A stretch of DNA of 58,358 nucleotides from an uncultured Acidobacteriia bacterium (GTDB taxonomy: Bacteria; Acidobacteriota; Terriglobia; Bryobacterales; Bryobacteraceae): NCBI GenBank assembly GCA_903929755.1, contig CAIYVZ010000141.1, positions 1 through 58,358 on the forward strand. The letters run 5' to 3'. The translations under genes and the position numbers were made by a program. Under the pieces are notes generated by a model. That model had not been told where the DNA came from, made no database searches, and saw nothing but the letters and a program-made list of their open reading frames with translations. This document shows, one piece after another, positions 36,150 through 45,787 of this stretch (its first letter is position 1; every line of letters begins with the position of its first letter).

Positions 36150-36470
36150 TTACCCGGCTGGCTCGACGATCGCTGACATGGAGCCCTGCGAACGATCCAT
36201 CCGCCAGTCCCGACCATAAGCGTGAATCTGATCCCGACCGAACTCGGCCTCGGACAGTTCGCAGGTGATCAGGATGGTACGCCCCATCGCATCCACTTCC
36301 TGGGCATGCCGCAGCGCCTCCGCGGACGAGAAAATGAAGATCTTCTGCAGCATCTCGATCACATAGTCGTATGTATGATCATCGTCGTCGAGGAGCACGA
36401 CTCGATAGAGAGGAGAATGGTCGCTGTGCTGTGAAACTCCGGTCCCCGGGACCGTGATCGTCTGTGACAT
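36150..36470 (-). CDS. clpS: ClpS-like adaptor
   Basis: A 106-residue protein with the ClpS core pattern YRVVLLDDDDHTYDYVIEML, which is the strand plus substrate-binding helix. The usual NDD is replaced by DDDD and the methionine gate by YDYV. ClpS delivers N-degron substrates to ClpA/ClpC. The C-terminal extension of about 20 residues is non-canonical. It is divergent from a methyltransferase gene (36 nt). ClpC, its likely partner, is at 23077-25581. Confidence 0.8.
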   Translation of the reverse strand: MSQTITVPGTGVSQHSDHSPLYRVVLLDDDDHTYDYVIEMLQKIFIFSSAEALRHAQEVDAMGRTILITCELSEAEFGRDQIHAYGRDWRMDRSQGSMSAIVEPAG

Positions 36471-36506
36471 TACTAGTTCTCATGATAATGGGTCCATAAT
36501 GGTCGG

Positions 36507-37265
36507 TTGCCAGAACAAAGAACGCCGCCAGTCCGCCGCAATCGCGAATACGACCCTTTCGCCGACCTCTACAACCGTTTTTGGGGCGAGGAATACCGCA
36601 GCTGTGCCCTGCCTGTAGTGGAAAGGCTCTTGTTATCCCGCCTGAAACCCGGCCAGACCGTGCTGGATGTTTGCTGCGGGACCGGCCAGTTCTCCAGAGA
36701 TCTGCTCGACCAGGGCTTTACGGTGACCGGTATTGACGCCTCGGCCCAGATGATCCGCCACGCCAGACGCAACGCGCCGGGGGCAAAGTTTTTCACGGCC
36801 GACGTTCGTAATTTCGCCCTGAACCAGCGTTTCCACGGAGCTTTTTCCGTATTTGAAAGCCTGAATCACGTCCCGGATATCGAGGGCCTCACGCTGGCCT
36901 TCCGCGCCGTCCGCCGCCACCTGAAACCGAACGCGCCCTTCCTGTTTGATTTGGCAGGGCCAGCCACATACCGGAAGAACTGGAACACCACCCACGCCAT
37001 AGTGGCGGACGACCTGGTTTGCGGCATTCGCATGAACTTCGAGGAATCTTCCGGGACCGCCACCTGCGACATTACTGTGATGGAACACCCGCCCGCCTGG
37101 CAGCGGCGCGACTTTACCGTCCGCCAGCAGTGTCATGACCGCGCGGACGTTATTGCCGCGCTCGAAGAGGCGAAGTTCAAGGACCTTACCCTCTATGCGG
37201 CACGGGATATGGGAATGCCCACATCATACGGCAGCGACCGAACTTTCTTCCTGGTCACCGCCTGA
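36507..37265 (+). CDS. Class I SAM-dependent methyltransferase
   Basis: A 252-residue protein with motif I LDVCCGTGQFSRDL, strand-2 GIDASAQMI and post-motif III HLKPNAPFLFDLAG. Substrate unknown. The start is a TTG at 36507. The 3' end overlaps the end of the convergent addA gene by 42 bp. Confidence 0.85.
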   Translation: MPEQRTPPVRRNREYDPFADLYNRFWGEEYRSCALPVVERLLLSRLKPGQTVLDVCCGTGQFSRDLLDQGFTVTGIDASAQMIRHARRNAPGAKFFTADVRNFALNQRFHGAFSVFESLNHVPDIEGLTLAFRAVRRHLKPNAPFLFDLAGPATYRKNWNTTHAIVADDLVCGIRMNFEESSGTATCDITVMEHPPAWQRRDFTVRQQCHDRADVIAALEEAKFKDLTLYAARDMGMPTSYGSDRTFFLVTA

Positions 37266-40200
37266 TTCCGCCGGACACATGCCCTTGTAGAAACTGCACG
37301 CCCGGCAGTGATCGCCGACATTCAAATCGAACTGCAGGGAATTCTGTGCCGTACCCAGGTCGCGGACCAGGCGACGAACCGCAGCCTGTGCGCCCTCGCC
37401 AACCGCCACCTCCACCACTACATTCGGCCGCAGAAAATGCAGGTAGGCGCGCGACTGCCCCAGCGCGATGGCGTACAGCGCCAGCTGGGGAGCGTATTCA
37501 GCAGCCTTCGTCCTGGCCCCGTCCGCCGAAATGTCGTCGGTCTTGTAATCGACAATCACCTGCCCGGCATCGTCTTGAAACCAGAGATCCACTGTGCCAC
37601 GGACGAGAGTGCCCGCCACGTCGATAATGAAATCCCATTCGCGTTCCGCCTTGGCAGCGCGGGAGGCGCGCAGCCCCAGTTCGCTTGCCTGGAATACGGA
37701 GGCCAACTCCACAGCGCGCGGCGGCCAGGCACCCGGCTCCCCTGCCAGAATGGAGTGCACCATCGTGCCCAATTCCGCCGCCGAAGTATCCGCAACTTCG
37801 TCTTCGGCCTCAGGCAATTCTTCCGGATCAAAACGCCGCGCTCTCCCGCTGGTCCAGCCGAGATAACGCTGCAGATAATACCGGCGGGGACAGAGCCCAA
37901 AAGCCACCAGCGAGGTCACGTTCACCGTGGAATCATGCTGCCCGGAAACCTCCGGCCGTTCCATCACCACCACCGACGCTGCAGAAACCGACCGCTCCAG
38001 CTTGAGCAGCGGAGGGTCCGTATCCACAATTCGCGCCGTAACCGCGAACTCTCCGGTCCGGGCAATTACCGGCTCCAAAGCCGGCGGCTGGCCCTTCAAC
38101 TGGAAGTATTCATCCACCTTCTTCGCCCAGCCACCAACAGACTTCCCCGTCATCGAGTACGACAGGATCAGGTGCTCCTCCGCCCGGGTCATCGCCACAT
38201 AGAGCAGGCGATTGCCTTCTTCCTCCTCGCGGTCCTTCAGCCGGTCGCCATTCGCCTTCGCCCAGGTGTCTTTCAGGCCGTCCTTCTCTTTCGCTCTGGC
38301 ATCCGTCCAGCGAAGCCCCATGCCGAACTCCGGCGTATAGGACACAGAGGGCGCACCCTTGCGGCCCTCCCTCTCCATGGCGGCGATCATGGTGACGGGG
38401 AACTCCAGACCCTTCGCCGCGTGGGTGGTCATTACCTGCACCCGGTTGCCCTGGTCTTCATCGGACAGCTCAGCCTCTTTACTGGCCGCATCCTCCACGC
38501 TCTCCAGTTCTACCAGGAAATCCGACAGTGACCTGCCCGCGTTACGCCCCCGCGCCAACCGCAGGAACTCTTCCACGTTGTCGCCCTTCACCGTGCCAGG
38601 CTGCCACCGGAACCCAGACTCCGTCAGAACCCGGGAAATCAACACGTCGAGCGAAACCACAGCCTGCGCAACACGCCAACGCTTCAGATTCCGCAAAAAC
38701 GAACCCAACTTCTCCGCGTCTTCCGGGGCAAAACCGGACAGGCGGGACCGATCGAAGCCGACCACGTTCAGGCCTGAAATCAGGGAATGGCCCTGCATCT
38801 TGAGCCGCAACAGCGCCTCGTCACTCAGGCCGACCAGTTGGGAACGCAGCACGGTAGCCAGGGCCACTTCATCCCGAGGATTCGCCAGCGTATGCAGCGC
38901 CGCCCGAATATCCAGACCCTCGCGCTGCGTCAGAAACGACTGGCGCCGCCCACAAACGTACGGAATCCCCGCATCGTCCAGAGCATCCAGGATCGGCTGC
39001 ATGGCGTCGCCCACGCGGCACAAAATCGCCATATCCCGGAATTCCGCCAGCCGGGTACCGTCCTTGCCCGAAAGCACCAGACTGCCGCGCATGGCCAGAA
39101 TTCGATACGCGAGCCAGCGAGCTTCGCGCTCCGGAGCTTCGTCCTTGTCAGTGGCCAAAACCCGCAGAATCTCCACCGGCGGCTCCACTTTGTCGTGGAA
39201 AAGCCGCTTCGGCAGCAATTGCCGCGCATCAATCCCGGTGGCCGAATTCAGCAGAGCTTCCACGGTAGCCAGAATTGCTGCCCGACTCCGGAAATTGTGC
39301 AAAATCTCCGCCGAATGCTTCCCCTCACCAACCACCTCATCCCGATACTTCCGGAAAATCTCGGGGCGCGCATGCCGGAACCCGTAGATCGACTGATTCG
39401 GATCTCCCACGGCGAAAAACTGGTCCGCACCGCGAATCAGAGCCACCAGATCAGCCTGCTGTTCGTTGATGTCCTGGTATTCGTCCAGCATGACCTGCCG
39501 GAATTGTTCCCGGACGCGCTTCCGCACATCCGGATGCTCGCGCAGCATCTGAATCGCCCGGCGCTCCAGATCGTTGAAGTCGAGCGCGCCGATTTCGGTT
39601 TTGCGCCGCCGATAAAGCTCGTCAAACAGCTCCAGGACATCGAAGACCAGCGTGCGATGGCGCGATGTTTCCGCATCCACCAACGACGATTCCAGCGCCT
39701 CCAGCGCGTCATCCCGGAACGCCTTCACAACCGGCCGGACATCGGGATGAATGCGAGTCAGATTGATGGGACAATCGGCCAGAACCTGCTTGAGGACCAA
39801 AAACGGCGCGCCGTTCGCCTCCCGCAGCCGCAGAGCCCACTCCTGCAAATCGCGCTTCTGGTCGCGCCGCACCGGCGTACCCAACATGGCGTCGCCCCAC
39901 TGGCTCACAATCGCCAGCAGAATATCGGCAAGCCCCGCGGCATCCGGGCCGCCGGCCTGCGGCGAAGGCACCGTGCGGACTTCCTGAATGGTGCGTCCCG
40001 CGGCCAGAATTGCGTCATAAACGCTCTTCAACTGGCCCGCCAGGAACATGGGAGCCTGAATCATGTCGATCAGCCCCAGCGCTTCTTCGCGGCGTTCCGC
40101 CACCATCGTGTCGAGGGCCGAGTTCATACAGCCGGAACGCAGATCCTCCGCCTGCCGCTCATCCAGCATGGTGAAGCGCGGATCGAGCCCCGCCGCAATC

Positions 40201-40505
40201 GCATTCTCCCGAAGCAAGCGGTTGCAAAAGCCGTGAATTGTGGAAACCCAGCCCCGCTCCAGTTCGCGCAGCCGCGTCGAATCCCCGCGAAACTCCGCGG
40301 CCAGACGCGACTTCATGTTGGCCGCCGCCTTCTCAGTAAATGTAATGGCCAGAATCTGGTTCGGATTCAGCCCCTCGCGTTCCACCAGGCGCTTATAGCG
40401 CTCCACCAGAACCGTGGTCTTGCCCGACCCTGGCCCCGCCACCACGCAGGCGTCTAAACGCCGGTATTCAATGGCGGACAGTTGCTCGCCCGTAAACTCA
40501 CGCAT
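37224..40505 (-). CDS. addA: AddA-type UvrD helicase-nuclease
   Basis: A 1,093-residue double-strand-break resection helicase with a C-terminal nuclease. Walker A GPGSGKT is at 24-30, helicase motif II is near VMLDEYQDINEQQ, and motif VI is LYVAMTRAEEHLILSYS. A C-terminal PD-(D/E)XK nuclease has GTVDLW and VIVDYKTDDIS. Four cysteines (FGLCPRRYYL and CRACSFYKGMC) bracket the nuclease like an iron-sulfur cluster site, which canonical AddA lacks. The ATG at 40505 overlaps the addB stop, so the pair is coupled. Confidence 0.85.
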   Translation of the reverse strand: MREFTGEQLSAIEYRRLDACVVAGPGSGKTTVLVERYKRLVEREGLNPNQILAITFTEKAAANMKSRLAAEFRGDSTRLRELERGWVSTIHGFCNRLLRENAIAAGLDPRFTMLDERQAEDLRSGCMNSALDTMVAERREEALGLIDMIQAPMFLAGQLKSVYDAILAAGRTIQEVRTVPSPQAGGPDAAGLADILLAIVSQWGDAMLGTPVRRDQKRDLQEWALRLREANGAPFLVLKQVLADCPINLTRIHPDVRPVVKAFRDDALEALESSLVDAETSRHRTLVFDVLELFDELYRRRKTEIGALDFNDLERRAIQMLREHPDVRKRVREQFRQVMLDEYQDINEQQADLVALIRGADQFFAVGDPNQSIYGFRHARPEIFRKYRDEVVGEGKHSAEILHNFRSRAAILATVEALLNSATGIDARQLLPKRLFHDKVEPPVEILRVLATDKDEAPEREARWLAYRILAMRGSLVLSGKDGTRLAEFRDMAILCRVGDAMQPILDALDDAGIPYVCGRRQSFLTQREGLDIRAALHTLANPRDEVALATVLRSQLVGLSDEALLRLKMQGHSLISGLNVVGFDRSRLSGFAPEDAEKLGSFLRNLKRWRVAQAVVSLDVLISRVLTESGFRWQPGTVKGDNVEEFLRLARGRNAGRSLSDFLVELESVEDAASKEAELSDEDQGNRVQVMTTHAAKGLEFPVTMIAAMEREGRKGAPSVSYTPEFGMGLRWTDARAKEKDGLKDTWAKANGDRLKDREEEEGNRLLYVAMTRAEEHLILSYSMTGKSVGGWAKKVDEYFQLKGQPPALEPVIARTGEFAVTARIVDTDPPLLKLERSVSAASVVVMERPEVSGQHDSTVNVTSLVAFGLCPRRYYLQRYLGWTSGRARRFDPEELPEAEDEVADTSAAELGTMVHSILAGEPGAWPPRAVELASVFQASELGLRASRAAKAEREWDFIIDVAGTLVRGTVDLWFQDDAGQVIVDYKTDDISADGARTKAAEYAPQLALYAIALGQSRAYLHFLRPNVVVEVAVGEGAQAAVRRLVRDLGTAQNSLQFDLNVGDHCRACSFYKGMCPAESGGDQEESSVAAV

Positions 40506-43155
40506 GGGCCCCCCCCACAACCTGCACCAGTTCCTGCACCGTGTCTTGTTTCACATGGCAGGCGTCGCGGAAATCGCAGAACCGGCAATCCGCCTCTTCC
40601 GTCGGTCGCGCCTCAATCAGGCCCGCCAGCAGATCCTCCACGCGGCTCACCGCCAGCGCCTGCGCGGCTTCAATCCAGTCTTCCGGCATGGGCAGCAATT
40701 CCAACTCCGCGCCCGGCACCGCACCCCACCCAAAGCGCTTGTCTTCGCGAACCGCCACATACATCATGGCGATGGTCCGCAGGCCGAGCGTCTCCCGCGC
40801 CGCCAGCGCATACAACGGCCCCTGCAGCTTTGCCTTGTTCTGCGTAAAGCTCTCCACGCGCTTGGTCCGACCGCTCTTGTAATCCACAATTACGCAGTCG
40901 GTGTCGTTCATCCGGTCGATGCGGTCCATCCGGCCTTTAATCAAAATCCCCGGCATAAGCGGCAGTTCGAACGGGACTTCGGCCCGCGTCTCCTCTGGCT
41001 GCCACTGCTCCGTGGTGCTCACCTTCGCTGCAATCCCCCGCAGGAAAGTTCGCTCCACCTCCAACCTGAACCCCGGCGGCAGGTGCTTCTCCCGGCACGC
41101 CTTCGCGAACGCTTCTTCGAACAGCGCCACAAAGTCGGCACGCCGATTCGATTTCAGCCATTCTTCCAAAGCCTCGTGCATAATCAGCCCGGTCACTTTG
41201 GGCTGCAACCGCTCCTCCGGGCGATCCGGCGGCGTCCGCAGCGCGAGCGTCCGGCCCGCAAAGAACTTGAAGCGGCACTGCGCCAGATCCTCCACCGCCG
41301 TCACGCTCATCTGCTGATGAGCCCCGGCTACCGCAGCCAGCAGTTCCTCAGACACGAGCCGCCCCCGAGCCCCCCGGCGATTGGGCTCCCCGCCCGCAGG
41401 AACGCAGGCCTGCGCCACTTCCACCGCGTCCCTGCCCGCAAGATACCGCGAGGCCTCCACGCTTCGGCCCCCGGCATCGTGGCGGGGCCAGGTGACAATC
41501 AACTCCCGACGAGCCCGGTACCGAAGTTCCCCCCAGAGCTTGTCTTCATCCTCTTCCAGCTCCGAAGTCCGACGCAGCGGGATACCCACGCGGCGGAGCG
41601 CGTCGATTTCTGTATCGGGGAACAGCAGATTCTGCGAACTGCGCTTCGGGTAGTCGCGATTCGTCATCCCACACACGAACAGAGCGCTCACATCCCACTG
41701 CCGGGCTTCGTAGGAACTCAGCACGTGGACCACGTCGCGCCTGTCATCGGGAACCCGGTACGCCGCCTCCCGCACGGCCTGCACGGCCACCGCCCAATAT
41801 TCCGCCAGCGTGACAAGGCCGCGCTCCGCAGGCCACAGCCCGGCCACATCACTGACGGCTTCCGTGAAAGCCCGGAGCCCCGCTGTAAGGCTGCGCGCAG
41901 AATCCAGGTCCGCAAAAGAAGCTACGGGTTCCAGCCGCCCGGGCAGAAACAGTTTCGCCGCCAGTTGCTCCATCCGGCGAGCCCAATCGGCAGGTCGCAG
42001 ACTCTCCTCCGGCCATTGCCGAATCGCCAGGCAATCCGCCAGGCGCCGCTTGTAATCGCCCATTCCTTCAAGCGATGCCACCTTCAGCAACTCGTTCACA
42101 CCACGGTCCGGCAGCCGCTCCCGTACCTCAAATTCGAAGCGATCAAAGGCGGCGCTCAGCCCCATCCGCGGATCGGCACGCAAAGCGCCGAGGGCGTCCC
42201 GATGGTCCCACCCCTTCAGCGCGCAGTCGATCAGCCCGCCGAGGAAGGTCGCTGCCGGATGCCCTGCCAGGGCCCTCGAAAAGTAGAACCGGGCGGGAAT
42301 CCCGAAGCGCTCAAAAACACCGCGCAGAAGATGTTCGTAAACCGCCGTATCCCGAACTGCGACGCCAATTTCCCGGAACGGAGTCCCGGCAGCATTGAGC
42401 TCCAGAATCCGCCGGGCGATATCATCCGCCTCGCGCTCCACCGAATCCGCCGCAACCTCGGTCATCTGCGGACGCCGCGCCACGCCGCTGGTGACCTCGT
42501 CAAACAGCGTCTGGTCTGGATCTTCCCCCGCCGTGATCACCACGCGACCGGCATCGCCCAGGGCTTCCAGCAGCTCCACTTCCAGCTGACTGAAGTGAAT
42601 GAAGCCATCGAACCACAGGTCCATTGGTATCCCATTCACAGCCAGGGTATTGGAAATAGCCGCGCGAAACTGCGCCAGACGACTCCGATACCCGGCCGCC
42701 TGCAGATCCTTATCCACCGCACCCCACACCCGCGCAAACGCCTTTGCCCGGGGAGCCAAAGCCCGCGAGGCCAGCTTTTCCGGACTGCACCCGGCGTTCT
42801 CAAACAGGGTGATGGTCTCTTCCAGCACCGACGCCATACCGTCCGTCTTCGCAGCCTCGGCAAACGCGGGAAGCTCCAGCAGTTTCAGCGAAGCACGAAT
42901 CAGAGACCGAGTGAGAGCAGGCGGCGCCAACGGACACGCCTCACCCGCCAGTTCCGCCACAAAACGAGCCAGAGAAATTACCGACCGAGGGCGGCAGATT
43001 ACGCCATCGCGAGCCAGTTCGTGCTGGAAATGCCGGACCAGGGTAGCCGTGGGTACCACGATTCGAGGCTCACGCCCCCCGGCCAGAGCTTGCTTGAATT
43101 CACGAAAGACGAGAGCAGTTTTTCCTGTACCCGGTGCGCCACGGACTATCCGCAT
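40498..43155 (-). CDS. addB: AddB-type helicase-nuclease subunit
   Basis: An 885-residue partner of AddA. Walker A GAPGTGKT is at 6-13. The C-terminal PD-(D/E)XK domain has GRMDRIDR and VIVDYKSGRTKR. An AddB-type four-cysteine iron-sulfur staple is formed by AQCRFKFF plus CRFCDFRDAC. AddAB unwinds and trims broken ends for RecA-dependent repair. The gene is upstream of and overlaps addA; 21 nt separate its start from the PhyH stop. Confidence 0.83.
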   Translation of the reverse strand: MRIVRGAPGTGKTALVFREFKQALAGGREPRIVVPTATLVRHFQHELARDGVICRPRSVISLARFVAELAGEACPLAPPALTRSLIRASLKLLELPAFAEAAKTDGMASVLEETITLFENAGCSPEKLASRALAPRAKAFARVWGAVDKDLQAAGYRSRLAQFRAAISNTLAVNGIPMDLWFDGFIHFSQLEVELLEALGDAGRVVITAGEDPDQTLFDEVTSGVARRPQMTEVAADSVEREADDIARRILELNAAGTPFREIGVAVRDTAVYEHLLRGVFERFGIPARFYFSRALAGHPAATFLGGLIDCALKGWDHRDALGALRADPRMGLSAAFDRFEFEVRERLPDRGVNELLKVASLEGMGDYKRRLADCLAIRQWPEESLRPADWARRMEQLAAKLFLPGRLEPVASFADLDSARSLTAGLRAFTEAVSDVAGLWPAERGLVTLAEYWAVAVQAVREAAYRVPDDRRDVVHVLSSYEARQWDVSALFVCGMTNRDYPKRSSQNLLFPDTEIDALRRVGIPLRRTSELEEDEDKLWGELRYRARRELIVTWPRHDAGGRSVEASRYLAGRDAVEVAQACVPAGGEPNRRGARGRLVSEELLAAVAGAHQQMSVTAVEDLAQCRFKFFAGRTLALRTPPDRPEERLQPKVTGLIMHEALEEWLKSNRRADFVALFEEAFAKACREKHLPPGFRLEVERTFLRGIAAKVSTTEQWQPEETRAEVPFELPLMPGILIKGRMDRIDRMNDTDCVIVDYKSGRTKRVESFTQNKAKLQGPLYALAARETLGLRTIAMMYVAVREDKRFGWGAVPGAELELLPMPEDWIEAAQALAVSRVEDLLAGLIEARPTEEADCRFCDFRDACHVKQDTVQELVQVVGGAHA

Positions 43156-43176
43156 GTGCCCCTACGGTAACAAGCC

Positions 43177-43938
43177 CTATTTCATGAAGCCGGACGCGCC
43201 GCTGCCGGTGGCGGAAAGCTCGTCGTTACGCGGATCGTCCAGAGCCAGCAGACGCCGTCCCAGCGGACTCATGCGAGCCTGCACTTCCGGCCGCACCAGG
43301 CGTTTCTGGTACTGCTGCTGGGGCTTATCCCCGCGTGTGTAATAGACGTGCATCGCCCGGCGCTGCTGCCCGGTAAAGTTCTCGCTGCCCCCGTGCCAGA
43401 GATGGGCGTTCATCACCACCACGGTGCCCGCTTTCCCCGTCACCAGCATCTCGCCTTCCGGCTTCGCGCCCGGTTCGGGAATCCGAAACCACTTGTGAGA
43501 CCCCGGCACAACCCGCAAGGCCCCGTTGCGTTCCGTGAAATCGTCCAGCATCCACACCGAATTGCAGACGGAATTGCCCAGTGCGTCCGGCAAAGCGCCG
43601 GAATCCACATGCAGAGGCTGCGCGCAGCCGTTGTGAGGGTTTGCCGACCGAATATTCAGGCTGCTGAGCTTGAAATCCGGCCCAAGCACCACGGCAATCG
43701 CTTCCAGAATCTGCGGCGTCTGAATCACGTGCTCGAAGATTTCGCCTTTATCCACCGCGTTGGCGATGCGGCGAGCTCCGGACTCGGTCTTAAACTCGCT
43801 CCCCGCGCCGTCGCCCTCAAGCGCGAACAACTCTTCAACGCGCGCGTTAAACGCCGCTACCTGTTCGGGTGAAAAGAAATCGGGAAAGGCCAGAAAGCCT
43901 TGGTCTTCAAGCTGCTGTTTCTCGGAAGAGGTGAGCAT
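43177..43938 (-). CDS. Phytanoyl-CoA dioxygenase (PhyH) family protein
   Basis: A 253-residue Fe(II)/2-oxoglutarate oxygenase. The iron facial triad is likely His110, Asp112 (PLHVDSG) and His182 (LWHGGSENF), and Arg193 may bind 2-oxoglutarate. The start at 43938 removes an implausible N-terminal extension and still overlaps the ogt gene by 32 nt. Substrate unknown; PhyH members oxidise lipids or natural products. Confidence 0.85.
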   Translation of the reverse strand: MLTSSEKQQLEDQGFLAFPDFFSPEQVAAFNARVEELFALEGDGAGSEFKTESGARRIANAVDKGEIFEHVIQTPQILEAIAVVLGPDFKLSSLNIRSANPHNGCAQPLHVDSGALPDALGNSVCNSVWMLDDFTERNGALRVVPGSHKWFRIPEPGAKPEGEMLVTGKAGTVVVMNAHLWHGGSENFTGQQRRAMHVYYTRGDKPQQQYQKRLVRPEVQARMSPLGRRLLALDDPRNDELSATGSGASGFMK

Positions 43939-44386
43939 AACGGTTCTCTGTTTCGAGCAGGATGCGCTTGCGTTCCAAACCGCCTCCATAGCCGCCCATC
44001 CCGCCATCCACCGCAATCACGCGATGGCACGGCACGATAATCGGCAGCGGATTCCGTGTATTCGCCTGGCCAATTGCCTGAAAGCCTTTCGGACGATTCA
44101 CCGCGCGCGCAATGTCGCGATAACTCCGCGTCTCGCCATAGGGAATGTGGCGCAACGACTGCCAGACCTCAATCTGGAATTCGCTGCCCTCCATATCAAG
44201 CGGCAATTCGAACTCTGCCCGCTCTCCGGCGAGGTACTGGCGAATCTGGCGCTCGGCGTCCCGCACAATCGGGCCCGGCCTGTCGGTCAGGACCCTGGCA
44301 CCGAAACGGATCACGCGCAGGCCGCGAGAACTCGCTTCCAGTCCGAGTCCGAGTACTAAATCCGGTAGGTAAAGCGACTCGTTCAC
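43907..44386 (-). CDS. ogt: Methylated-DNA--protein-cysteine methyltransferase
   Basis: A 159-residue DNA repair protein that removes alkyl groups from O6-alkylguanine by transfer to Cys120 in PCHRV (119-123). It has the helix-turn-helix SYRDIARAVNRPKGFQAIGQANTRN split by arginine-finger residues, and the C-terminal GGYGGGLERKR. Its neighbours AddAB also repair DNA. Length is normal for Ogt without an Ada domain. Confidence 0.95.
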   Translation of the reverse strand: MNESLYLPDLVLGLGLEASSRGLRVIRFGARVLTDRPGPIVRDAERQIRQYLAGERAEFELPLDMEGSEFQIEVWQSLRHIPYGETRSYRDIARAVNRPKGFQAIGQANTRNPLPIIVPCHRVIAVDGGMGGYGGGLERKRILLETENRYAHLFRETAA

Positions 44387-44413
44387 TCTACCAGCTTAGC
44401 GTCCCGCTCTTGC

Positions 44414-45712
44414 TCAGGCTGCAGCGACGATGGAGGCGGCAATGCCGTGCTGCGTTAAAGCCCGTGGACGCAAGGTAACCAGGCGGTTCGGCGTATACGG
44501 CAAATCCAGCTGCGCCTGAACAAAATTCTCGGTGAGCGCGATGCCCAGAGGCTCCATGGTGACGGCGGAAACTTCCACACCCAGCATAGATTCGCGAAAC
44601 GCCGCATTCTTCGCCGCGGCCAGTTCCCGGAGCACGCGGTTCCGGTCTTTCCGCACCACCATCGGCACCGAGCCTGCCATCTCCGCCGCCGGAGTCCCCG
44701 GCCTCTCCGAGTAGGTAAACACGTGGAGATACGTGTACGGCATCGCTTCAATGAACTGCCGCGATTCCTCGAACAACTCGTCCGTCTCGCCTGGAAAACC
44801 GGTCATTACGTCTGCGCCAATGCCCGCCGTCGGCATTAAAGCCCGCGCTTTCGCCAAACGATCCGCATAATGCCGCGGACGGTATTTCCGGTGCATCAGC
44901 CGCAAAATCTTGTCCGACCCCGATTGCAGCGGCGCGTGGACATGGTTCGCAATCCGGGAAGATTCCGCCATCAGCCCCAACAGATCATCGGAAAAATCCA
45001 TCGGCTCCACCGAACTCAGCCGCAGCCGCGGAATCTCTGTCTCATTCAAAATTCGCCGCAGCAGATCCGGCAGACGCATCTCACTGCCGGCTTCCCTGCC
45101 CCATCGGCCCAGATTGATGCCGGAGAGCACCACTTCCTTGTAGCGTTCCGACAATTGCCGAACCTGTTCCACCACCTGGTCCGCGCCCACGTACCGGCTC
45201 TTGCCCCGAACGTATGGAATCACACAGAAAGAGCAGCGATTGTGGCAGCCATCCTGAATCTTCAGGTTCGGACGCGTCCGGTCGCCGGTCGATTCCAGAA
45301 TCGGAGCCGTCAGAATGTCTTTGGTTTCAAAAATATCGCCGATCAGTGTGGTGGCAGTGAGATTGGAGTGATACTCCAGCTCATCCGCAATCACGTCCGC
45401 AATGCTGGTTTTATGGGAATTGCCGACCACCCACGCCACCCCGGGCATCTCCGCCAGCTCCGCCGGAGCGCGCTGCGCATAGCAACCCGTCACCAGAATC
45501 CGGGCATTGGGATTTTCCCGGTGCGTCCGCCGAATCGCCGACCGGGCGTCTTTGTCAGCTTCCGCCGTCACCGTGCAGGTATTCAGGACCACCACATCGG
45601 CAGAATCCCGTGACCCGGCCTGCGCCAGACCCTTCGCGCCCAGCTGAGCCGCCAGCGCTGCGCCATCGGCCTGGGTGGCCCGGCATCCGAAATTTTGAAC
45701 AAAGAAGCGCAT
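44414..45712 (-). CDS. mtaB: tRNA methylthiotransferase MtaB (t6A37 to ms2t6A37)
   Basis: A 432-residue radical SAM enzyme. UPF0004 cysteines: Cys10 (NFGCRATQ), LNTCTVT and GCYAQ for one cluster, then the SAM cluster CHNRCSFC and PGETDEL. A TRAM-like C-terminus follows. It thiomethylates t6A37 of ANN-decoding tRNAs. MtaB is preferred over MiaB by the NFGCRATQAD start. Divergent from hemX (75 nt). Confidence 0.92.
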   Translation of the reverse strand: MRFFVQNFGCRATQADGAALAAQLGAKGLAQAGSRDSADVVVLNTCTVTAEADKDARSAIRRTHRENPNARILVTGCYAQRAPAELAEMPGVAWVVGNSHKTSIADVIADELEYHSNLTATTLIGDIFETKDILTAPILESTGDRTRPNLKIQDGCHNRCSFCVIPYVRGKSRYVGADQVVEQVRQLSERYKEVVLSGINLGRWGREAGSEMRLPDLLRRILNETEIPRLRLSSVEPMDFSDDLLGLMAESSRIANHVHAPLQSGSDKILRLMHRKYRPRHYADRLAKARALMPTAGIGADVMTGFPGETDELFEESRQFIEAMPYTYLHVFTYSERPGTPAAEMAGSVPMVVRKDRNRVLRELAAAKNAAFRESMLGVEVSAVTMEPLGIALTENFVQAQLDLPYTPNRLVTLRPRALTQHGIAASIVAAA

Positions 45713-45787
45713 AAGGCTGTAACCCTATTCTGACACTTATACTTAGAGAGAACGTTCTTACTGACGAAATCATGGGCGAATCCATTC

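Noticed and set aside
38787-40457. 556-residue open frame on the plus strand
   Set aside because: Antisense to addA helicase motifs; no domain recognisable.
40414-43170. 918-residue open frame on the plus strand
   Set aside because: Fully antisense to addB, whose motifs are intact; composition is Pro/His/Arg-rich as expected for a shadow frame.
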